Source: Burkholderia glumae LMG 2196 = ATCC 33617 (GTDB lineage: Bacteria > Pseudomonadota > Gammaproteobacteria > Burkholderiales > Burkholderiaceae). From it: a DNA stretch of 64,000 bases. The stretch lies in contig NZ_CP009435.1 of the NCBI RefSeq assembly GCF_000960995.1, positions 3,595,772 to 3,659,771 of the forward strand. Direction: 5' to 3'. The notes below the pieces were generated by a model. The model had not been told where the DNA came from. It did no database searches and was given only the letters and a program-made list of their open reading frames with translations. Position numbers and translations under genes: made by a program. Shown here piece by piece: positions 9,521 to 18,419 of the stretch; position 1 is the stretch's first letter; every line of letters starts with the position of its first letter.

Positions 9521-10216
9521 TCAGAAATGGCCGGTGAAACGATAGCGGCCGCTCGGGTGCCACAGGTTCGCGATCGAGGCGACGACGCCCTGCGACCAGG
9601 TGCGCCGGTGCAGCACGAGACACGGCTCAGCCTCGCCCATCGCGAGCCGCTCGCGCATCGCGCGGTCGGGCAGGGCCGCCTCGATCCGATACTCCACGCG
9701 CTGCAGCGGCGCGACCCGCATCAGGTACTGGTTCGGCGTGACGGCCGTGAAGTCCTGCTCGACGTAGCCGGCCGCCACGGCCGGATTGACCCAGCGCTGC
9801 TCGAGCTGCACCGGCTCGTCGTTCTCGTAGTGCAGCATGGTCGAGCGGAACACGCGCTCGCCGGCGGCCAGCTGCATCTCGCCCGCGAGCGCCTCGTCGG
9901 CCTCGATGGCCGCGAGGTCGAGCACCTTCGCGTCATGACGATGGCCGCGCGCGATGATCTCGTCCGAGATGCTGCGGATCGCGACCAGCGTCGATTCGTA
10001 CTTCGGGCGCGCCACGAACGTGCCGGCGCCCTGCACGCGCGTGAGCACCTGCTCGGCGGTCAGTTCGCGCAGCGCGCGGTTGACCGTCATGCGGGCCACC
10101 TTGAAGTCGCGCGCAAGCTCGTTCTCGGACGGCACCTGATCGCCCTCGCCCCACTCGCCCGCATGGATCCGGCCCAGGATGAAATCCTTGATCTCCTGAT
10201 AGGCGGGCGGCTTCAT
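9521..10216 (-). CDS. hutC: Histidine utilisation repressor HutC (GntR family, UTRA domain)
   Basis: 231 residues. The N-terminal winged helix (about residues 8-72) carries SENELARDFKVARMTVNRAL, typical of the GntR/HutC subfamily; the rest is a UTRA ligand-binding domain. HutC represses hut operons and is released by urocanate. The gene lies inside the operon it should control, four bases after hutH, which implies autoregulation. Paired matching operators lie upstream of hutH. Confidence 0.95.
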   Translation of the reverse strand: MKPPAYQEIKDFILGRIHAGEWGEGDQVPSENELARDFKVARMTVNRALRELTAEQVLTRVQGAGTFVARPKYESTLVAIRSISDEIIARGHRHDAKVLDLAAIEADEALAGEMQLAAGERVFRSTMLHYENDEPVQLEQRWVNPAVAAGYVEQDFTAVTPNQYLMRVAPLQRVEYRIEAALPDRAMRERLAMGEAEPCLVLHRRTWSQGVVASIANLWHPSGRYRFTGHF

Positions 10217-10220
10217 CGCC

Positions 10221-11744
10221 TTACTGCTCCGAGGCGAACGACAGCGGGCTCAGCGCGGCGAACGCGCCGGCGCGCACCAGCTGCGTGATCGACGCGATAT
10301 CGGGCGCGAAGTAGCGGTCGAGGTCGTAGTGCGGCACCTGCTCGCGGATCACCCGCATCGCCTTGGCGAGCGCCGGGCTGGTCTCGTGCGGCTGGCGCAG
10401 GTCCACGCCCTGCGCGGCGGCCAGCAGCTCGATCGCGATGATGGCGGCGACGTTCTCGGCGATGTCGCCGAGCTTGCGCGCCGCGAAGGTCGCCATCGAG
10501 ACGTGGTCCTCCTGGTTGGCCGAGGTCGGCAGCGAATCGACCGAGGCCGGATGCGCGAGCGTCTTGTTCTCGGAGGCCAGTGCGGCGGCCGTGACGTGGG
10601 CGATCATGAAGCCCGAATTGACGCCGCCATCCTTGACGAGGAACGGCGGCAGGCCCGACAGCGTGGTGTCGATCAAGAGCGCGATGCGGCGCTCGGCGAG
10701 CGCGCCGATTTCGGCAGCGGCCAGCGCGAGGTTGTCGGCCGCGAACGCCACCGGCTCGGCGTGGAAGTTGCCGCCCGATAGCACCTCGCCCGTGTCGGGG
10801 AAGATCAGCGGGTTGTCGGACACGGCGTTCGCCTCGACCAGCAGCACCTCGGCCGCGTGGCGCATCTGGTCCAGGCAGGCGCCCATCACCTGCGGCTGGC
10901 AGCGCAGGCTGTACGGGTCCTGCACCTTCTCGCAATCCTGATGCGAGAGGTTGATCTGCGAGCCGTCGAGCAGCGCGCGATAGGCCGCGGCCGCGTCGAT
11001 CTGGCCGCGATGGCCGCGCAGTGCGTGGATGCGCGCGTCGAACGGCTTGACCGAGCCGGCCGCGGCGTCCACCGACAGCGCGCCCGCCACCAGCGCGCTG
11101 CGGTAGAGATCCTCGATCGCAAACAGGTTGTCGAGCGCGAGCGCCGTGGAGGCCTGGGTGCCGTTCAGCAGCGCGAGGCCTTCCTTGGCCTGCAGCGTGA
11201 GCGGCGCGAGGCCGACCGAGCGCAGCCCGTCGGCCGCGCTCGCGCGTTCGCCGCGCACCAACACCTCGCCGATGCCGAGCAGCGTGGCCGACATGTGGGC
11301 GAGCGGCGCCAGGTCGCCCGAGGCGCCGACCGAGCCCTTCACCGGGATCAGCGGCAGCACGTCGGCGTTGAAAAGCGTGACGAGCGCGTTCATCACCTCG
11401 CGGCGGATGCCCGAATGGCCGCGCCCGAGGCTCGACAGCTTCAGCGCAATCAGCAGGCGCACCACCGCCGGCTTCATCGGCTCGCCCACGCCCACCGCGT
11501 GCGACAGCACCAGGTTCTTCTGCAGCAGTTCGAGCTGGTCGTGCGGGATGTGGGTGCTGGCGAGGCGGCCGAAGCCGGTATTGATGCCGTAGGCGGGCTC
11601 GCCCTTCGCCGCGATGTCGGCCACCGCCTGCGCGCCGCGATCGATCGCCGCGAAGCTGGCGGGATCGAGCTCGATGCGCACGTTCTCGCGGGCGATCGAG
11701 CGAAGCTGGGCGAGCGTCAGATGGCCGGGGGTCAACGTGATCAT
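10221..11744 (-). CDS. hutH: Histidine ammonia-lyase (histidase)
   Basis: 507 residues, first gene of the operon. It removes ammonia from L-histidine to give urocanate. The Ala141-Ser142-Gly143 triad in GSVGASGDLAPLAHM cyclises to the MIO electrophile, and Tyr52 in AYGINTGFG is the catalytic tyrosine. An AGGA lies eight bases from the ATG. The start is 12 bp from the nearer operator arm. Confidence 0.97.
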   Translation of the reverse strand: MITLTPGHLTLAQLRSIARENVRIELDPASFAAIDRGAQAVADIAAKGEPAYGINTGFGRLASTHIPHDQLELLQKNLVLSHAVGVGEPMKPAVVRLLIALKLSSLGRGHSGIRREVMNALVTLFNADVLPLIPVKGSVGASGDLAPLAHMSATLLGIGEVLVRGERASAADGLRSVGLAPLTLQAKEGLALLNGTQASTALALDNLFAIEDLYRSALVAGALSVDAAAGSVKPFDARIHALRGHRGQIDAAAAYRALLDGSQINLSHQDCEKVQDPYSLRCQPQVMGACLDQMRHAAEVLLVEANAVSDNPLIFPDTGEVLSGGNFHAEPVAFAADNLALAAAEIGALAERRIALLIDTTLSGLPPFLVKDGGVNSGFMIAHVTAAALASENKTLAHPASVDSLPTSANQEDHVSMATFAARKLGDIAENVAAIIAIELLAAAQGVDLRQPHETSPALAKAMRVIREQVPHYDLDRYFAPDIASITQLVRAGAFAALSPLSFASEQ

Positions 11745-11755
11745 GAAAGGCGTCC

Positions 11756-11808
11756 TGTCTATACAAGTGAGATGCGCATCAGTGTAGATGCACCAACTTG
11801 TATAGACA
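11756..11808. promoter_or_regulatory. Paired HutC operators
   Basis: TGTCTATACAAGT at 11756-11768 and its exact reverse complement ACTTGTATAGACA at 11796-11808 form a perfect 13-bp inverted repeat. Each arm is itself near-palindromic and matches the TTGTATAGACAA-type site known for HutC. The arm centres are 40 bp apart, close to four helical turns, so two repressor dimers could bind the same face of the DNA. Confidence 0.85.
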
Positions 11809-11809
11809 A
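11781..11809 (-). promoter_or_regulatory. Putative sigma-70 promoter of the hut operon
   Basis: On the minus strand TTGTCT (11809-11804) and TACACT (11786-11781) are separated by 17 bp. The -35 element lies within the distal HutC operator arm, and the proximal arm falls just downstream of the predicted start. Either occupied site would therefore block initiation. Confidence 0.6.
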
Positions 11810-12082
11810 TTCGTTTTCAATATTCCCTCGTCAGGGATTTCCCTAGCCGCCCGACCCCGGGCGAGGCCGGCGCAAAACGGCGCGGAAAGCGCGCTCGCGG
11901 GCGCCGCCGGACGCGCGGAAAACCACGCGCGGCCCCGCCAGTGGCGCGCACGCCGTGACGCCTCGCACGGCGAGGCGAAGCGGCGCGCGCCGCAGGCGGG
12001 AGTTCGAACGGATGCCGCCCGGCGGTCGATCACCGCGGCCGCGGCGCGGCAAGCCGGCCGGTGCGCGGCGGCCCCCCGCGGC

Positions 12083-12871
12083 TCAGCCGCCGACGGGCCG
12101 CCAGGCGAGGCAGGCGGCATAACCGGGCGCGGCGTCGACCCAGGCCGCCGTGTAGGCCGCCACGCCGCTTGCCGGCGCGAGCGGATCGACCACCACGGGT
12201 GCGAGCGTGCCGGGCGCGTGCGGGTCGAGCACCGAGAACGCGGTCAGGCCGCCCGTGATACCGACGCCCAGCACCTTCAGCAGCGCCTCCTTGGCAGTCC
12301 AGACGCGAAAGAACGCGTCGCGCCGCGCCTGCGGCGCGTGGCCGTGGACGGCGGCCTCGTCGGCCGGCGCGAACACCGACGGCCCCAGCGACGCCCAGTC
12401 GAGGCTGGTGCGGGACGCCTCGATATCGACGCCGACGCGCGTCGTCGCGCTCCAGGCGATCAGCGCATGGTCGCCCGAATGCGAGACGTTGAAATCGGGC
12501 CGCGCGGCCCCGACCGCCGGCGCCGCGCCGTCCGATGCCAGCTCCGGCCGTCCGGCCTCGCCCGCCGCGAAGCGCAGCGACGCGGCGGGACGCTGCAGCA
12601 CGAAGCCGAGCAGATGGCGCAGCGCCGCGCGCGTGGCCGCATGACGGATCGCGTCCTCGGCGCGCAGAAAGCGCGCGGCCCGCGCGCGCTCGGCCGCGTC
12701 GAGCGCGGCGTGGGCCGGTGCGTCGAGCGGCGTGCCGAACGCGAAATCGACGCGCAGCAGTTGCACCCCGGCGCGCGCGGCAGCCTCGGGCACCGCGAGC
12801 GGCACCAGACGGTGCGGCGCGAGCGCGGCAGCAAACGGAACGGACGATGCGGTCTCGAAGACGGAAGCCAT
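12083..12871 (-). CDS. 4'-phosphopantetheinyl transferase superfamily protein
   Basis: 262 residues from the ATG at 12871; the upstream extension to 12982 is basic and motif-free. The Sfp-type signature is present: RVGVDIEAS (Mg-binding Asp and Glu) and FFRVWTAKEALLKVLG (catalytic Glu-Lys). These enzymes move 4'-phosphopantetheine from CoA to carrier-protein serines of polyketide, peptide or fatty acid synthases. No carrier protein is encoded nearby, so it probably serves distant clusters. It follows phrB by about 150 bp on the same strand. Confidence 0.9.
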   Translation of the reverse strand: MASVFETASSVPFAAALAPHRLVPLAVPEAAARAGVQLLRVDFAFGTPLDAPAHAALDAAERARAARFLRAEDAIRHAATRAALRHLLGFVLQRPAASLRFAAGEAGRPELASDGAAPAVGAARPDFNVSHSGDHALIAWSATTRVGVDIEASRTSLDWASLGPSVFAPADEAAVHGHAPQARRDAFFRVWTAKEALLKVLGVGITGGLTAFSVLDPHAPGTLAPVVVDPLAPASGVAAYTAAWVDAAPGYAACLAWRPVGG

Positions 12872-13024
12872 GAACGGGGGCGGCACGCGGCCGGATTGCG
12901 GACGGGGAGTGCCGATCTTACCGGATCGCATCCCACGGCAGCGGCGCCATGCCCGCCGTGCCGAACCGGCCATCCGGCACATTGCATCGCCCCCGTCGAT
13001 GCGGCCGCGCCGCGGCGGGCTCGC

Positions 13025-14488
13025 CTAGCGCTTGGTCGCTTCGAGCGCGCCCAGCGCGCGCTTGCGCGCGGCGTCGTGGTCGACGATGGGCGCCGGATAG
13101 GTGCGGCCGAGCACGACGCCGGCCGCCTCCAGCACCACCGGCTTGGCGCGCCACGGCTCGTGGATCGCGTCGGCCGGCAGGCCCGCCAGCTCGGGCACCC
13201 AGCGGCGCACGTAGGCGCCGTCCGGATCGAACTTGCGGCCCTGCATGACCGGATTGAAGATCCGGAAATACGGCGCCGCGTCGGCGCCGCTGCCGGCCAC
13301 CCATTGCCAGTTCGCCGAGTTGTTGGCAATGTCGGCGTCCACCAGCGTGTCCCAGAACCAGCGCTCGCCCGCGCGCCAGTCGATCAGCAGGTGCTTGATC
13401 AGGAACGAGGCCGTCACCATCCGCACGCGGTTGTGCATCCAGCCCGTGGCCCACAGCTCGCGCATGCCCGCATCGACGAGCGGGTAGCCGGTGCGGCCGC
13501 GGCACCACGCAGCGAACGCGGCCTCGTCGCTGCGCCACGGCATCGCGTCGAAGCGGTCGCGATAGTTGCGCATCGGCAGCTCGGGAAAATGATAGAGCAG
13601 GCTCGTGTTGAACTCGCGCCAGCCCAGTTCGCTGAGAAACTTCTCGATGTCGGCCGCCACCGCCGCGCCGCCCTCGCGCCCGGCGGCCTGTGCCGCGTGC
13701 CAGACCTGCCGCGCCGACAGCTGGCCGAAGCGCAGGTACGGCGAGAGCCGGCTGGTGGCCGGGCGGTCGGGCCGGTCGCGCGCGTCGCCGTAGCCGCGGA
13801 TCTGCTTGTCGAGGAATGCTTCGAGCCGCGCGAGCCCGCCCTCCTCGGACGGCTCCCACGCCTCGCGCAGGCCGCCCGCCCAGTCGGGGCGCACCGGCAG
13901 CAGGCCGAGCGCGTCGATGCGCGTGGCGCGCCGCGCGAGCGCCTCGGGCAGCCGGTGAAAGCGCCATTTCGCCGGCTCCGCGAGCGGCGCAGGCAGCTCG
14001 CCCGCCGCGCGCGCCGCACGCCAGTAGGCCGTAAACACCTGGAACGCGCCGCCGCTGCCGGTGCGGATCTCCCACGGCTCGTGCAGCAGCGCGCCGTTGA
14101 AGCTCTCCACCTCGATACCGGCCTCCTTCAGCGAACGCTTCAGCGCGGCGTCGGTTTCGCGTGCGAGCCCGTCGTAGCGGCGGTTCCAATAGACCGCGCC
14201 GGCGCCCAGCTCGCCGGCGAGCGCGGCGATCGTCTCACGCTCGTCGCCTTCGAGCACGACGAGGCCGCCGCCCTGCGCGGCGAGCTTCGCATCGAGCGAA
14301 CGCAGCGCGCCGTCGAGCCACCAGCGCACCGCGCCGCCGAGCGGACGCGTGCCGTCGCGCTCGAACACATAGACGCAGACGAGCGGGCGGCCCGACTCGG
14401 CCGCGCGCGCGAGCGCCGGGTTGTCGGTCACGCGCAGATCGTCACGGAACCAGACGAGCGCGGGCTGGGCTTGGGAATCGGCGGACAA
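13025..14488 (-). CDS. phrB: Deoxyribodipyrimidine photolyase
   Basis: 487 residues from a TTG at 14488, chosen because GGAG (14497-14500) is eight bases upstream and the protein then begins SADSQAQPALVWFRDDLRVT as in other photolyases. The longer reading to 14782 adds a low-complexity Arg/Ala stretch. The N-terminal alpha/beta antenna domain is followed by the FAD domain with GYPLVDAGMRELWATGWMHN and WRAGERWFWDTLVDADIANN. It repairs cyclobutane pyrimidine dimers with blue light. A second TTG at 14494 is possible but too close to the GGAG. Confidence 0.93.
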   Translation of the reverse strand: MSADSQAQPALVWFRDDLRVTDNPALARAAESGRPLVCVYVFERDGTRPLGGAVRWWLDGALRSLDAKLAAQGGGLVVLEGDERETIAALAGELGAGAVYWNRRYDGLARETDAALKRSLKEAGIEVESFNGALLHEPWEIRTGSGGAFQVFTAYWRAARAAGELPAPLAEPAKWRFHRLPEALARRATRIDALGLLPVRPDWAGGLREAWEPSEEGGLARLEAFLDKQIRGYGDARDRPDRPATSRLSPYLRFGQLSARQVWHAAQAAGREGGAAVAADIEKFLSELGWREFNTSLLYHFPELPMRNYRDRFDAMPWRSDEAAFAAWCRGRTGYPLVDAGMRELWATGWMHNRVRMVTASFLIKHLLIDWRAGERWFWDTLVDADIANNSANWQWVAGSGADAAPYFRIFNPVMQGRKFDPDGAYVRRWVPELAGLPADAIHEPWRAKPVVLEAAGVVLGRTYPAPIVDHDAARKRALGALEATKR

Positions 14489-15024
14489 GGGCAAGGCTCC
14501 GGTGGAAACGGGTTGACGCAAGGATGCAGGCCGGCGCGAGACACGACGACGACGCGCGGCGGCCCCGGACCGCCGCGCGGCGCACCCGCGCCGGGCGCCG
14601 GCATCGGGCTGAACGCGCGCCATTAAACCATGCGCGACCGCCTGGCCGGCGCCGCACGGCTCGCGGTGCAGCGGGGCGCCGTGCCCGGTCCGGCACGGCG
14701 CGCGCCGTCGCGCGCTTCGCGCCGCGGGCCGCCGCCACGCCACGCCGCCACGCCCGCCCCGCGCGTCAGGCCACCGCGCCACGCGCCGGCCCGGTTCCGC
14801 TCACGACGCAGCAAGATCCGCGCCGCCGCGCGAGGCGCGTTTCAATCGTCCGGCGGCGGGCCGCGCCAACGCCCGGCGGCGCCCGCCGCGCGTTTGGAGT
14901 GCGCCATCTAGCCGGCGCACTGGCGCAGCCCGCCGCCACGCCGTATACATCAACCCAACCCCGCTACGAAGCCGCCGCGCGCTGTGCCGCAGGCCGGCTC
15001 GCCCGGCGGGAACAGGAGGAGACC
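14489..15024. other. Divergent phrB/alkB intergenic region
   Basis: This is 536 bp of very GC-rich sequence with no supported gene. Open frames here encode only Arg/Ala/Pro-rich shadows. A TATACAT at 14943-14949 is a possible -10 for alkB, but no clear -35 is seen. Confidence 0.4.
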
Positions 15025-16191
15025 ATGGCAAATCCGCATCCGGCCGAAGCCGACTGGCGCGACGGCAAGCGTTACTGGTGGCTGCTCGGCGCGCTGACGA
15101 TCACGCTGCCGATCGTCTCGGCGCTGCTTGCGCTCGCGACGGGCTGGCATCTGTTCTGGTGGTTCGGCCCGCTGTTCGCGTTCGGCGTGATCCCCGTGCT
15201 CGACTGGCTGATCGGCGACGACGCCGGCAACCCGCCCGAGGCCTGCGTGGCCGCGCTCGAGAGCGACCGCTACTATCGCTACGTCGTGTATCTGGCCACC
15301 GGCGTCGTCTACCTGTCGTTCGGCGTCGCGCTATGGGTGCTGAACCACGTGCCGCTCACCTGGTACGACTATCTGGGCTTCGCGATGTCGCTGGGCGCGG
15401 CCACCGGCGTGTCGATCAACACCGCGCACGAACTCGGCCACAAGACGCATCGCGGCGAACGCTGGCTCGCCAAGCTCACGCTCGCGCCGGTGGCCTACGG
15501 CCACTTCTTCGTCGAGCACAACCGCGGCCACCACGTGCGCGTGGCGACGCCGCCCGACCCGGCCAGCGCACGCTTCGGCGAATCGTTCTGGGCGTTCCTG
15601 CCGCGCACGGTCGCCGGCGGCATCGCCTCGGCCTGGCGGCTGGAAGCGCGGCGGCTCCGGCAGGACGGGCGCTCGGTCTGGTCGCCACGCAACGAGGTGC
15701 TGCACGCCTGGGCGATCAGCGCCGCGCTGTGGGGTGTCGCGCTCGCCTGCTGCGGGCCGCGCGTGATCCCGTTCCTGCTGATCCAGGCCGCCTACGGCGC
15801 CTCGCTGCTGGAAGTGGTCAACTACGTCGAGCACTACGGGCTCGGGCGCCGACGGCTGCCGAACGGACGCTACGAGCGCTGCTCGCCCGAGCATTCGTGG
15901 AACAGCAACCACGTCGTGACCAATCTGTTCCTCTACCAGCTCCAGCGCCACGCCGATCACCACGCGCACCCGACGCGCCCCTACCAGGCCCTGCGCCACT
16001 TCGCTCACGCCCCGCAACTGCCGTCCGGCTATGCGACGATGATCCTGCTGGCCTACCTGCCGCCGCTGTGGTTCCGCGTGATGAACCCGCGCGTGGCCGC
16101 CCACTACGGCGGCGACATGCGCCGCTCGAACATCAAGCCGTCGATCCGCGAGCGCGTGATCGCGCACTACGCGGCGCGAGCGCCGGGCTAG
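15025..16191 (+). CDS. alkB: Alkane 1-monooxygenase (membrane di-iron hydroxylase)
   Basis: 388 residues from the ATG at 15025, which has a perfect AGGAGG at 15014-15019. It is an integral membrane protein with several hydrophobic helices. The eight-histidine di-iron signature is visible as HELGHKTHR, EHNRGHHVRVATPPDPASAR and LQRHADHHAHPTRPYQALRH, with the extra AlkB motif NYVEHYGL. It hydroxylates terminal carbons of medium-chain alkanes using electrons from rubredoxin. No rubredoxin or rubredoxin reductase gene is adjacent, so electrons must come from proteins encoded elsewhere. Confidence 0.93.
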   Translation: MANPHPAEADWRDGKRYWWLLGALTITLPIVSALLALATGWHLFWWFGPLFAFGVIPVLDWLIGDDAGNPPEACVAALESDRYYRYVVYLATGVVYLSFGVALWVLNHVPLTWYDYLGFAMSLGAATGVSINTAHELGHKTHRGERWLAKLTLAPVAYGHFFVEHNRGHHVRVATPPDPASARFGESFWAFLPRTVAGGIASAWRLEARRLRQDGRSVWSPRNEVLHAWAISAALWGVALACCGPRVIPFLLIQAAYGASLLEVVNYVEHYGLGRRRLPNGRYERCSPEHSWNSNHVVTNLFLYQLQRHADHHAHPTRPYQALRHFAHAPQLPSGYATMILLAYLPPLWFRVMNPRVAAHYGGDMRRSNIKPSIRERVIAHYAARAPG

Positions 16192-16293
16192 GCGGGACGT
16201 ATCGGAGCAAGGACGCGCGGGGGCGGCATGCGCCCGGCGCGCGAAGCCGGACTGGCGGCGCCGCTGGGCGGATGGCGGGAATGGCGGGAATGG

Positions 16294-16320
16294 CGACGCG
16301 CGCCTCGCGGGCGCGCGTCG
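16294..16320. terminator. Stem-loop between convergent alkB and gabD
   Basis: CGACGCGCGCC (16294-16304) pairs perfectly with GGCGCGCGTCG (16310-16320) around a five-base loop. There is no T tract, so it may be only a structural or 3'-end protecting hairpin. A 9-bp direct repeat (ATGGCGGGA, about 2.5 copies) precedes it at 16272-16294. Confidence 0.4.
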
Positions 16321-16357
16321 CAGGCGGCGGCTCAGGCCGAGCGCCGCGCGGCGGGCA

Positions 16358-17803
16358 TCAGACCGCCGCGACCGTCACCGACTTCGTGACCAGGTACGGC
16401 TCGAGCGCTTCCGGGCCGCCTTCCGAGCCGTAGCCCGAATCCTTCACGCCGCCGAACGGCATTTCCGGCCACGGCGTGGCCGGCTGGTTGATCCACAGCA
16501 TCCCCACTTCCACGCGCTGCGTCAGCAGATGGACGTTCTTGAACGAACGCGTGAAGGCGTAGCCGGCCAGGCCGTAAGGCAGGCGGTTGGCCTCGGTGAT
16601 CGCGTCGTCGAGCGAATCGAAGCCGCGCACCGCCGCCACCGGGCCGAACGGCTCGTTGTTGAACACGTCGGCGTCGAGCGGCACGTCGGCCAGCACGGTC
16701 GGCGCGAAGAAGTTGCCGGCCGAGCCGATCCGCTCGCCGCCCGTGGCCACCGTCGCGCCCGCCTTGCGCGCGTCGGCCACCACCTTCTCCATCGCCGTCA
16801 GGCGGCGCGGGTTCGCGAGCGGCCCGAGGCTGGTGCCGGCCTCGAGGCCGTCGCCCACCTTCAGCCCTTCGGCATGCTTGACCAGCGCCTTCACGAACGC
16901 CTCGCGCACGCTGTTGTGGACCAGAAACCGCGTCGGCGAGATGCAGACCTGGCCCGCGTTGCGGAACTTCGCGCCGCCCGCGGCCTTGACCGCGAGCTCG
17001 AGGTCGGCATCCTCGGCGACGATCACCGGGGCGTGGCCGCCCAGCTCCATCGTCGCGCGCTTCATGTGCTGGCCTGCCAGCGCCGCGAGTTGCTTGCCCA
17101 CCGGCGTCGAGCCCGTGAACGTGATCTTGCGGATCACCGGATGCGGGATCAGATAGTTCGAGATCTCGGCCGGATCGCCGTACACGAGGCCCACCACGCC
17201 GGCCGGCACGCCCGCGTCCACGAACGCGCGCAGCAGTTGCGCGGGCGAGGCCGGGGTTTCTTCCGGCGCCTTGACGAGGAACGAGCAGCCGGTGGCGAGC
17301 GCCGCGCTGAGCTTGCGCACCACCTGGTTGACCGGGAAATTCCACGGCGTGAACGCCGCCACCGGCCCGACCGGCTCCTTGACCACCGTCTGCTGCACCG
17401 CCAGGTTGCGCGGCGGCACGATCCGGCCATAGACGCGACGGCCTTCATCGGCGAACCATTCGATGATGTCGGCGGCCGACAGCACTTCGATCCTCGCCTC
17501 GGCGAGCGGCTTGCCCTGCTCCAGCGTCATCAGTTGCGCGATCGAATTCGCGCGTTCGCGCACCAGCGCCGCGGCCTTGCGCATCAACGCCGAGCGCTCG
17601 TAGGCGCTGACCTTGCGCCAGGTCTCGAAGCCGCGCTGCGCCGCGTCCAGTGCACGGTCGAGATCGGCGATGCCCGCGTGAGCGACCTTGCCGATCACTT
17701 GCCCCGTCGCCGGATTGACGACGTCGAGGGTCTTGCCGCTGGCGGCATCGCACCATTCGCCGTTGATGAGGAGCTGCGTGTCGGTGTAGTTCGTATTCGT
17801 CAT
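16358..17803 (-). CDS. gabD: NAD(P)-dependent succinate-semialdehyde dehydrogenase
   Basis: 481 residues from the ATG at 17803, beginning MTNTNYTDTQLLINGEW. It has FTPWNFP at 151-157, Lys178, the general base Glu253 in MELGGHAP and the nucleophile Cys287 in NAGQVCISPTRF, which is the succinate-semialdehyde/GabD form of the active-site motif. It oxidises succinate semialdehyde to succinate, closing GABA breakdown. Neither a GABA transaminase nor a permease is next to it, but the putrescine genes at the left edge would feed the same route. Confidence 0.88.
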   Translation of the reverse strand: MTNTNYTDTQLLINGEWCDAASGKTLDVVNPATGQVIGKVAHAGIADLDRALDAAQRGFETWRKVSAYERSALMRKAAALVRERANSIAQLMTLEQGKPLAEARIEVLSAADIIEWFADEGRRVYGRIVPPRNLAVQQTVVKEPVGPVAAFTPWNFPVNQVVRKLSAALATGCSFLVKAPEETPASPAQLLRAFVDAGVPAGVVGLVYGDPAEISNYLIPHPVIRKITFTGSTPVGKQLAALAGQHMKRATMELGGHAPVIVAEDADLELAVKAAGGAKFRNAGQVCISPTRFLVHNSVREAFVKALVKHAEGLKVGDGLEAGTSLGPLANPRRLTAMEKVVADARKAGATVATGGERIGSAGNFFAPTVLADVPLDADVFNNEPFGPVAAVRGFDSLDDAITEANRLPYGLAGYAFTRSFKNVHLLTQRVEVGMLWINQPATPWPEMPFGGVKDSGYGSEGGPEALEPYLVTKSVTVAAV

Positions 17804-18419
17804 CTGGATATCCACCTGATCGGGAAAATGAGCGGCCAGGACCGCAGGCCGGCGCCGCCCCGGCACCCGGGGGTGGGCAGCGCGCGCGGCCCGCGGCTTC
17901 CGGTTCGGCGGCAGGCGCCGTCGACGACATGGCGGGCCGGACCGGTGCCGTGTCGTCCCGGACGCGACCGGCCTGAGGGCGGCGGCGGGCCGGCCCATGG
18001 CCGGCTCCGGCGCGGCGCTTGCCGTTCGCGCAAGAACGTAAGCGTACCGCGTCCGTGGAAAGTCTGCGTGACAGCGTCCCGGCCGGGCCGCCGGGCAGCC
18101 GCCCGCTCGACGAGACGCGCGGGCACGAAACCCTGCCGCCCACCGCGCCGATCGTATGCGGCAATCCGCACGCCGGCAGGCCGCTGATGCCCCGCTACTG
18201 GCCCGCCGCCGTCGAGCTGCCGCTCGATCCCGTGGTCCGGCAGGACGCGGCGCGCATGCCGGCGCCGGACCGCGGCGCGGGCCAAGCGCATGCCGCGCCG
18301 CCGGCTGCCGCGTAGGACCCGCTCGCGGCGGCCGTCGCGGCCGCTTGGCGAGCCCTGGCCCTGGGCCGCCGCAGTGCGTCGCGAGGGGCATGCCGTCGCA
18401 ATGCGCATGCCGGTACACC
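17804..18419. other. Intergenic region upstream of gabD
   Basis: 616 bp between the gabD start and the end of the AraC-type gene. No gene is firmly supported. A plus-strand open frame at 18019-18315 contains a stretch reminiscent of the PHAG/PHSG motif of N-formylglutamate amidohydrolases and could be a decayed remnant. No clear gabD promoter was found. Confidence 0.35.

Noticed and set aside
11798..14626. A 942-codon plus-strand frame opposite the phosphopantetheinyl transferase and phrB
   Set aside because: Antisense shadow; Arg/Gly/Ala-rich and crosses two well-supported genes.
16272..16294. Short tandem repeat (ATGGCGGGA) as a CRISPR-like or phase-variable repeat
   Set aside because: Only about 2.5 copies of 9 bp, outside any gene; too little to call.
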